From the NCBI GenBank assembly GCA_047629975.1, contig JBLHUT010000227.1, positions 1 to 5,810 on the forward strand: a stretch of 5,810 nucleotides of DNA. The letters are read 5' to 3'. Shown one piece after another: positions 1 to 4,327 of this stretch; position 1 is the first letter of the stretch; each line of letters begins with the position of its first letter. This DNA is from JBLHUT01 sp047629975 (lineage in GTDB: Bacteria; Pseudomonadota; Alphaproteobacteria; Rhodobacterales; Rhodobacteraceae). The notes below the pieces were generated by a model. It ran no database searches and was not told where the DNA came from. It saw only the letters and a program-made list of their open reading frames with translations. The translations under genes and the position numbers were made by a program.

Positions 1-185
1 TCCCAGTTATACGTCAATTCCAGCGGGCAGTCGTCCTGCCCGTCAGGGGCAAGGAAGATATTGGTAAAGCGTCCTTTTTCACTCTCCCAGCGCCGCGTTT
101 CCTTGAGGCCCAGCAGGCCGTAGAACGCAAGCGAGGCGTCAAGGTCCTTTACGCGAACCATTGTGTGCAGATATCTGACTTTCAT
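1..185 (-). CDS. gloA: Lactoylglutathione lyase (glyoxalase I), N-terminal part, cut by window edge
   Basis: This gene is read leftwards from ATG at 185-183 and runs off the left edge after 61 complete codons. The product should be glyoxalase I, which isomerises the hemithioacetal of methylglyoxal and glutathione to S-lactoylglutathione in the cytoplasm. The visible protein begins MKVRYLHTMVRVKDLDASLA and continues with FYGLLGLKETRR, the opening beta-alpha-beta unit of the vicinal-oxygen-chelate fold. H7 in LHTMVRV and E56 in LELTYNW match the first two metal ligands of E. coli GloA (H5 and E56); the other two lie outside the window. The start fits because it puts H7 as close to the N-terminus as in the family. 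The ribosome binding site is weak (AGGAA about 13-17 nt upstream). It is divergent from thyA with 130 nt between the two starts. The family call is firm; completeness cannot be judged. Confidence 0.92.
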   Translation of the reverse strand, partial: MKVRYLHTMVRVKDLDASLAFYGLLGLKETRRWESEKGRFTNIFLAPDGQDDCPLELTYNW

Positions 186-230
186 CCGGGTGTTCCATTT
201 CCTGGTCGGTATCGAATGTGGTGGCTCAGG

Positions 231-261
231 GCCGATGTATGCCACGAATGGCACATCCGGC
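231..261. promoter_or_regulatory. Imperfect 12-bp hairpin in the gloA-thyA divergent intergenic region
   Basis: The arms pair as GCC(231-233)/GGC(259-261), GATG(234-237)/CATC(254-257) and TGCCA(240-244)/TGGCA(249-253), around a CGAA loop (245-248). There is a single bulged C at 258 and a two-base bulge TA at 238-239. It lies 54 nt before the thyA ATG and 45 nt before the gloA start on the other strand. No T-run follows on either strand, so it is not a standard intrinsic terminator. It could be an RNA structure in a thyA or gloA leader, or a double-stranded protein site. The pairing is seen directly; any function is inference. Confidence 0.4.
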
Positions 262-303
262 GCGGCTGTGTCAAAGATAGGGGATGTGTCTGTTCGGAGG
301 CAA

Positions 304-311
304 TGGAGGAA
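304..311 (+). promoter_or_regulatory. Ribosome binding site deciding the thyA start
   Basis: TGGAGGAA contains a full GGAGG core (305-309) six bases before ATG 316. This is the strongest Shine-Dalgarno in the window. It fixes the start at 316 rather than at the in-frame ATG at 163, which would add 51 unrelated residues and overlap the gloA start on the opposite strand. Confidence 0.85.
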
Positions 312-315
312 AGTT

Positions 316-1149
316 ATGAAACAATACCATGATGCCCTGCGTCAGATACTTGCCGAAGGTGAAGTATCGACGGATCGTACGGGCACCGGCACAAAGGCTG
401 TGTTCGGGATGCAGATGCGCTACAACCTTGGCGACGGTTTTCCGTTGGTCACGACGAAAAAGCTGCACCTGCGTTCGATCATTCACGAGCTTTTGTGGTT
501 TCTGTCGGGCGATACCAACATCGGGTATCTGAACCGTAACGGCGTGTCGATCTGGAACGAATGGGCGGATGAAAACGGTGATCTGGGGCCTGTTTACGGT
601 CGCCAGTGGCGCGCGTTCGCGGGGCTTGAAGCGGCAGATGTGCCCGGCATCGACGCGCCGCTTTTCCGACCGGTCTTTCATGACCAGATCAGCAACCTGA
701 TCGAGATGATCAAGACCAGCCCCGACAGCAGGCGCTTGATTGTCTCGGCATGGAACCCTGCGGATCTGTCAAAAATGGCGCTGCCGCCGTGTCATACGAT
801 GTGGCAGGTCCGCGTGTTGAACGGGCGCATGCACCTGCAGCTCTATCAACGCTCGGCCGACATGTTTCTGGGCGTGCCTTTCAACATTGCGTCTTACGCT
901 TTGTTGTTGCAGATGCTCGCCCATGTAACGGGCTACACGCCCGGTGATTTCGTGCATTCCATCGGCGATGCGCATATTTACCTGAACCACATGGAGCAGG
1001 TTGAAAAGCAGTTGTCGCGCAACCCCAAAGCTCTGCCCGCGATCGAGATCACCCGTCAGGTGCCCTCGATATTCGATTTTAAATATGACGACTTCAAGGT
1101 GGTGAATTATGATCCCGATCCCGGTATTCCGGCTCCGGTTGCGGTGTAG
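316..1149 (+). CDS. thyA: Thymidylate synthase
   Basis: ThyA methylates dUMP to dTMP using 5,10-methylene-tetrahydrofolate and releases dihydrofolate, in the cytoplasm as a homodimer. The protein is 277 residues from ATG 316. Family landmarks are all present: R21 in STDRTGTGT (phosphate binding), E58 in HELLWFLSGDTN, W80/W83 in SIWNEWAD, catalytic C159 in ALPPCHTMWQ, the QRSAD loop with R179 and D182, N190 in GVPFNIASYALL, H220/Y222 in GDAHIYLNH, and the C-terminal end PAPVAV. It is 13 residues longer than E. coli ThyA (264); the excess maps to residues about 101-125, between WRA and the DQI helix, where E. coli has a short loop. It is followed after 3 nt by folA, which recycles its dihydrofolate product, so the two are very likely cotranscribed. 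No clear -35/-10 pair was found upstream. The identification is certain. Confidence 0.98.
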   Translation: MKQYHDALRQILAEGEVSTDRTGTGTKAVFGMQMRYNLGDGFPLVTTKKLHLRSIIHELLWFLSGDTNIGYLNRNGVSIWNEWADENGDLGPVYGRQWRAFAGLEAADVPGIDAPLFRPVFHDQISNLIEMIKTSPDSRRLIVSAWNPADLSKMALPPCHTMWQVRVLNGRMHLQLYQRSADMFLGVPFNIASYALLLQMLAHVTGYTPGDFVHSIGDAHIYLNHMEQVEKQLSRNPKALPAIEITRQVPSIFDFKYDDFKVVNYDPDPGIPAPVAV

Positions 1150-1152
1150 CCG

Positions 1153-1629
1153 ATGATCAGCCTGATTGTGGCGCGCGCCCGTGGTGGTGCAATTGGCAAG
1201 GGCAACACCATTCCTTGGTACGCCCCCGAAGACCTTGCCTTTTTCAAGCGTGAAACGCTTGGTGGGGCGATTATCATGGGGCGCAACACGTGGGACAGCC
1301 TGCCGTTCAAGCCGCTCAAGGGGCGGCTCAACATTGTTGTGACCACCAAAGGCTGTGACGCCGACGTCCAGTTTCCGACACTTGAGCAAGCGCTCGAGGC
1401 GGCACATGCACAGGGGTATCGCCGGATTTACGGCGTGGGTGGTCATGGGATCTACAAGGCACTTTTGCCACTGGCTGACCGGCTGGTCGTGACCGAGGTG
1501 GGGCTTGATATCGAGGGGGCCGATACCTTTTTTCCGTCTTTCGATCCTGCACAGTGGCGGCGGGTTGGCACCACCGACCTTCGTGCCTCCGACCCGTCTT
1601 GTACGGTTCACGAATATCTCAGGGCGTGA
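1153..1629 (+). CDS. folA: Dihydrofolate reductase
   Basis: FolA reduces dihydrofolate to tetrahydrofolate with NADPH, the trimethoprim-sensitive step that regenerates the cofactor consumed by ThyA. The 158-residue length fits the family (E. coli 159). The protein starts MISLIVARAR, then shows the Met20-loop region GGAIGKGNTIPW, the catalytic acid D27 within PEDLAFFKRET, F31, the IMGRNTWDSLP nucleotide-binding segment, R58 in KGRLNIVV, the VGGHGIY glycine pair (96-97), T114 in VVTEV, and a C-terminal TVHEYLRA strand. The motif after the Gly pair has His where many homologues have Ala, Gly or Ser; this is minor. ATG 1153 lies 3 nt after the thyA TAG and in the same frame, with no recognisable Shine-Dalgarno, so translation probably depends on coupling to thyA. 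A non-coding gap with hairpins follows. Confidence 0.98.
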   Translation: MISLIVARARGGAIGKGNTIPWYAPEDLAFFKRETLGGAIIMGRNTWDSLPFKPLKGRLNIVVTTKGCDADVQFPTLEQALEAAHAQGYRRIYGVGGHGIYKALLPLADRLVVTEVGLDIEGADTFFPSFDPAQWRRVGTTDLRASDPSCTVHEYLRA

Positions 1630-1641
1630 ATGTTTTGGGGA

Positions 1642-1695
1642 ACCGGCTTGCCGGTGAGGTGACTTTACCGGAGCGGTGAGCGGGTTTTTGCCCGC
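1642..1695 (+). terminator. Cluster of overlapping hairpins after folA; possible terminator or attenuator
   Basis: Three inverted repeats begin 13 nt after the folA stop. The first is ACCGGC (1642-1647), TT, GCCGGT (1650-1655), perfect but with a very tight loop. The second reuses CCGGTGA (1651-1657) against TTTACCGG (1664-1671), with one G-T wobble, so it excludes the first. The third is GCGGG (1680-1684) against CCCGC (1691-1695) around TTTTTG. None is followed by a T-run; what comes next is CGCGTCTGTCCTTTG. Intrinsic termination is therefore weak at best. Ending the thyA-folA transcript here is plausible by position, and an antitermination-type switch reading into tolQ is only a guess. Confidence 0.3.
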
Positions 1696-1783
1696 CGCGT
1701 CTGTCCTTTGAGCCCGAAATTGGCGAAAGTGTCCCGAAAGGACCAAAGACACAGTGCCACTGGAGCGATATCACGCGGTTTTG

Positions 1784-1853
1784 TTGGCGCTTTATCCTGA
1801 AAAGGGGTAAACTGATTGGTAACGGGGTGCGACAGACATCCTGAATTTATAAT
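1784..1853 (+). promoter_or_regulatory. Candidate promoter elements for the tol operon
   Basis: Two possibilities are visible. One has a -35 TTGGCG (1784-1789), an 18-nt spacer and a -10 TAAACT (1808-1813), each 4 of 6 matches to the sigma-70 consensus; it would start transcription near 1820 and give a leader of about 54 nt. The other is a perfect TATAAT (1848-1853) in the AT-rich stretch AATTTATAATTG, but it has no convincing -35 (GGGTGC sits at the 17-nt position) and would start only about 14 nt before the tolQ ATG. Neither is strong alone. That some promoter lies in this gap is reasonable because the gap separates two functionally unrelated gene groups. Confidence 0.35.
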
Positions 1854-1873
1854 TGCAGGTATCGAGCAGAGCT

Positions 1874-2569
1874 ATGGACCAATCCACCCTTGCCTTGGCG
1901 CAGGAGATTGATTTCTCCTTATGGGCGCTTTTTGCGCGCGCGACCATCACCGTGAAAATCGTGATGTTGATGTTGATCGGCGCGTCGTTCTGGTCGTGGT
2001 CGATTATTGTGCAAAAGGCGCTGACGTTTAACCGCGCCCGCCGCGAGGCAAAGGTGTTTGACGCGTCTTTCTGGTCGGGCGAGCCGCTGGACGAGCTGTT
2101 TGACAAGATCGGCGATGCGCCGTCAGGACAAAGCCAGCGGATATTTGCGGCTGGAATGATGGAGTGGCGACGCAGTCACAAACAGGACGGCGCACTGATT
2201 GCCGGGGCCACCGCGCGGATCGACCGGTCAATGGATGTGGCGATCGCAAAAGAGGCCGAGCAGTTGAATGGCGGTTTGTCCTTTCTGGCGACGGTCGGGT
2301 CAACCGCGCCGTTCGTGGGGCTTTTTGGCACGGTCTGGGGCATCAAGCACGCGTTCGAGCAGATTGCGATTTCGCAAAGCACGAACCTTGCCGTTGTGGC
2401 GCCGGGTATTGCCGAGGCTCTTTTGGCGACGGCTTTGGGCCTTTTGGCCGCGATTCCGGCGGTGGTGTTCTATAACAAGCTCAGTGCTGACAGCGACCGG
2501 ATCATTGGTGGCTACGAGAGTTTTGCCGATGAATTTGCAACCATACTTTCGCGCCAGTTGGACGCCTGA
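1874..2569 (+). CDS. tolQ: Tol-Pal motor protein TolQ
   Basis: TolQ is the multi-pass inner-membrane stator subunit that, with TolR, uses the proton motive force to energise TolA; it belongs to the MotA/TolQ/ExbB family. The protein is 231 residues (E. coli 230). Hydrophobic segments are at about 18-47, 134-157 and 171-200. The second carries GSTAPFVGLFGTVWGI with T144, and the third NLAVVAPGIAEALLAT with T186, matching the two conserved channel threonines of E. coli TolQ (T145, T178). A large cytoplasmic region with RIFAAGMMEWRR lies between segments 1 and 2. I chose ATG 1874, giving MDQSTLALAQ, over the upstream in-frame TTG at 1853, because it matches the family N-terminus and the TTG overlaps the TATAAT element. 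The ribosome binding site is weak (GAGCAGAG). It stops 3 nt before tolR. The usual neighbour ybgC is absent upstream. Confidence 0.97.
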   Translation: MDQSTLALAQEIDFSLWALFARATITVKIVMLMLIGASFWSWSIIVQKALTFNRARREAKVFDASFWSGEPLDELFDKIGDAPSGQSQRIFAAGMMEWRRSHKQDGALIAGATARIDRSMDVAIAKEAEQLNGGLSFLATVGSTAPFVGLFGTVWGIKHAFEQIAISQSTNLAVVAPGIAEALLATALGLLAAIPAVVFYNKLSADSDRIIGGYESFADEFATILSRQLDA

Positions 2570-2572
2570 ACG

Positions 2573-3106
2573 ATGGGTGGTTCAGGCACCACACAAGGCG
2601 GGCGGGGGCGTGGGACCGGTACGCGGCGGCGGCGCAAGGGGCGCTCTGCGGCGATGTCGGAAATCAATGTCACACCTTTTGTGGATGTGATGCTCGTGTT
2701 GTTGATCATCTTTATGGTTGCGGCCCCGTTGTTGACGGTGGGTGTGCCGGTAAAGTTGCCCGAAACGGCGGCCTCGGCTCTTCCGTCTGAACAGGAGGAG
2801 CCGCTGACCATCACGCTGACAGCACAGGGCGAGGTCGTACTGATGGAGACGCCGGTTGCGCAAGAGGAGCTTATTTCAAAGCTGCGCGCGATTTCTGCCG
2901 AACGGCAGGATGACCGTGTGTATCTGCGCGCCGATGCCAGTATTGCGTACGGGCAGGTCGCGGTGATCATGGGGGCGTTGAATGCAAGCGGGTTCAACAA
3001 TATCGGATTGGTGACGGACAGTGGTGGTCCCCGTCTTGATGGTTCCCGTCTGGATGGTGATCGCCCGGAGGGCTCTGGCGCGGGTCAAACCGGATCTGGC
3101 GGGTGA
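2573..3106 (+). CDS. tolR: Tol-Pal motor protein TolR
   Basis: TolR is the single-pass partner of TolQ; its membrane aspartate carries protons and its periplasmic domain dimerises and contacts peptidoglycan (ExbD/TolR family). The protein has 177 residues. In order: a basic, glycine-rich cytoplasmic N-terminus with TRRRRKGRS (17-25), the family motif SEINVTPFVDVMLVLLIIFM (29-48) with the essential aspartate D38, a membrane helix of about 35-58, and a periplasmic ExbD-type domain to about residue 151 ending GFNNIGLVTD. After it comes a hydrophilic tail of about 26 residues, which makes it longer than E. coli TolR (142). ATG 2573 is preferred over M28 because E. coli TolR also has a basic stretch before SEIN. 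There are 3 nt after the tolQ stop, no strong Shine-Dalgarno (GGA at 2560-2562), and the same reading frame as tolQ, so coupling is likely. Confidence 0.96.
   Translation: MGGSGTTQGGRGRGTGTRRRRKGRSAAMSEINVTPFVDVMLVLLIIFMVAAPLLTVGVPVKLPETAASALPSEQEEPLTITLTAQGEVVLMETPVAQEELISKLRAISAERQDDRVYLRADASIAYGQVAVIMGALNASGFNNIGLVTDSGGPRLDGSRLDGDRPEGSGAGQTGSGG
3032..3076 (+). repeat. Three tandem 15-bp units in the 3' end of tolR
   Basis: Codons 154-168 of tolR encode RLDGS, RLDGD and RPEGS. The first two DNA units differ by T/G in the Leu codon and at the last codon (TCC versus GAT); the third is more diverged. The repeat lies wholly inside the C-terminal tail, beyond the conserved periplasmic domain, and looks like a local 15-bp duplication that kept the frame. 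Confidence 0.6.
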
Positions 3107-3112
3107 TCTGCT

Positions 3113-4327
3113 GTGCAGACCGGAACATACATCTCTGGGGCCGGGCATCTTTTGGTGATCGGGTGGGCCATGCTGGCAGGTGTGTTTGACAGTCACAACC
3201 GCTTGCCTCCGCTGGAGTTTACGGAAGTAACTGTCATGAGCGGCGTCGAATTTGCGGCGCTGACGAACACGCCGGTTGACCGGGCGCCGGTAACCCAAGC
3301 TGCGCAACCCGTCGCCCCGCGCGCGCCTGATGCCGCAACCGCACCGTCGCTGCCGCAGCGCGATGCGCCTGCGCCTGCTCCGGCGACACCGCTCGCGCCG
3401 GACGCGCTTCAACAAGCCCGCCCCGACCCTGCGCCGGACCTGTCGGCGCTTGCTCCTGTTCCGCGGGCCGATGTGACTGACGTGGCCCCGACCTTGCCTG
3501 TTGCTCCGGCACCCGAAGGCGGCGCGCCTCTTCTTAACCTGAACAACGATGCACCAAAGGCGCAGGCAGCCCCGCGTGTGGCCCCCGCACCGGCGCCGCC
3601 TCCGCCGCCCGAGGCCGAGATTGCCGACAGCCTGCGCGAGGCCGTACAGCCCGACGCCCTGCCGCAGGTTCAGGCCCCGCAACCACCACAAACCGCCGCC
3701 GCCCCCCAAGAAGCCGCCCCCGAAATTGTCACCGAGGCAGAGCAGCCCGGCGCGCGTGTTCTGGCACCAAGTGTGTCTTTGCGGCCCAAGTCCCGTCCGG
3801 CAGTGCCGGTTGTCGCCGCCGCGCCGCCGGCTGCTGTGGACCCTGTGCCGCCCCGGCCTGTGGCCGAGCCTCCTGAAGCTGTCGCCGGCGACGGCTTGGC
3901 CGATGCGATCGCCACGGCTGTGGAAGAGGCGACAGCCCCCCCCGAGACCAACACAGAGACTATCCCCGAGACGGCGCCTTCGGACGCTCTGGTTTTGGCA
4001 GGTCCACCGCTTACTGGCGGAGAAAAAGACGCGCTTCGGATAAGTGTCCAGCGGTGCTGGAACGTGGGATCGTTGTCGACAGATGCGTTGCGGGTGACGG
4101 TCATGGTCGGGGTCACCATGAAGCAGGACGCAACACCCGATGCGGGCACGATCCGCTTGTTGGAGGCGTCAGGGGGCAATGATGCGGCGACGCAGCAAGC
4201 CTTTGAGGCGGCACGGCGCGCGCTGATCCGCTGCGGTGCCGACGGGTTTGCGCTGCCGGCAGAAAAATACGCGCAGTGGCGCGATATCGAGATCGTTTTC
4301 AACCCTGAAAAGATGAGGATAAAATGA
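3113..4327 (+). CDS. tolA: Tol-Pal protein TolA, periplasm-spanning
   Basis: TolA is anchored in the inner membrane by one N-terminal helix, contacts TolQR there, and reaches TolB/Pal with its C-terminal domain. The 404-residue product has a short hydrophobic helix at about 11-25; S8 and H12 reproduce the Ser-x3-His spacing of the E. coli TolA membrane motif (S18, H22). Residues about 52-290 are low-complexity Pro/Ala/acidic sequence including a run of five prolines (162-166). From about 300 comes a folded C-terminal domain: EKDALRISVQRCWN, ALRVTVMVGV, the helix QQAFEAARRALIRC, and a final strand DIEIVFNP. Cysteines C315 and C374 could pair. I chose GTG 3113 because it is the only usable start between the in-frame tolR TGA and the helix. 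It lacks the Lys/Arg cluster seen before the E. coli helix. Its stop overlaps the tolB start. The role is inferred from structure and position; sequence conservation is weak, as usual for TolA. Confidence 0.9.
   Translation: MQTGTYISGAGHLLVIGWAMLAGVFDSHNRLPPLEFTEVTVMSGVEFAALTNTPVDRAPVTQAAQPVAPRAPDAATAPSLPQRDAPAPAPATPLAPDALQQARPDPAPDLSALAPVPRADVTDVAPTLPVAPAPEGGAPLLNLNNDAPKAQAAPRVAPAPAPPPPPEAEIADSLREAVQPDALPQVQAPQPPQTAAAPQEAAPEIVTEAEQPGARVLAPSVSLRPKSRPAVPVVAAAPPAAVDPVPPRPVAEPPEAVAGDGLADAIATAVEEATAPPETNTETIPETAPSDALVLAGPPLTGGEKDALRISVQRCWNVGSLSTDALRVTVMVGVTMKQDATPDAGTIRLLEASGGNDAATQQAFEAARRALIRCGADGFALPAEKYAQWRDIEIVFNPEKMRIK
4315..4319 (+). promoter_or_regulatory. Ribosome binding site of tolB
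   Basis: GAGGA lies inside the last codons of tolA, four bases before ATG 4324. The spacing is short but workable. Together with the ATGA overlap it supports both the tolB start and translational coupling with tolA. Confidence 0.6.

Noticed and set aside
246..274. Perfect minus-strand -35 TTGACA (274-269) as a gloA promoter
   Set aside because: At 16-18 nt spacing the -10 positions read GCCATT, CCATTC or CATTCG, which barely match TATAAT. One hexamer alone is not enough, though it remains the best gloA hint.
163..315. 51-residue N-terminal extension of thyA from ATG 163
   Set aside because: It overlaps the gloA start on the other strand, resembles no ThyA N-terminus, and a full Shine-Dalgarno (GGAGG) precedes ATG 316, which gives the standard family beginning MKQYHDAL.
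1630..1662. Tiny ORF (MFWGTGLPVR) starting right after the folA stop
   Set aside because: It has ten codons with only a weak AGGG upstream and overlaps the first hairpin. A leader peptide is conceivable, but there is no run of regulatory codons and no comparative support.
769..1752. Long minus-strand open frame opposite thyA and folA
   Set aside because: It is antisense to two unmistakable enzyme genes, its translation is rich in Arg/His with no recognisable domain, and such shadows are common in GC-rich DNA.
1853..1873. TTG 1853 as the tolQ start
   Set aside because: It would add seven residues unlike TolQ N-termini, lacks a ribosome binding site, and overlaps the TATAAT element; ATG 1874 fits the family.
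2876..3709. Minus-strand open frame opposite tolR and tolA, Arg/Gly-rich
   Set aside because: The composition is the complement of Pro/Ala codons in tolA, with no domain and no ribosome binding site seen.
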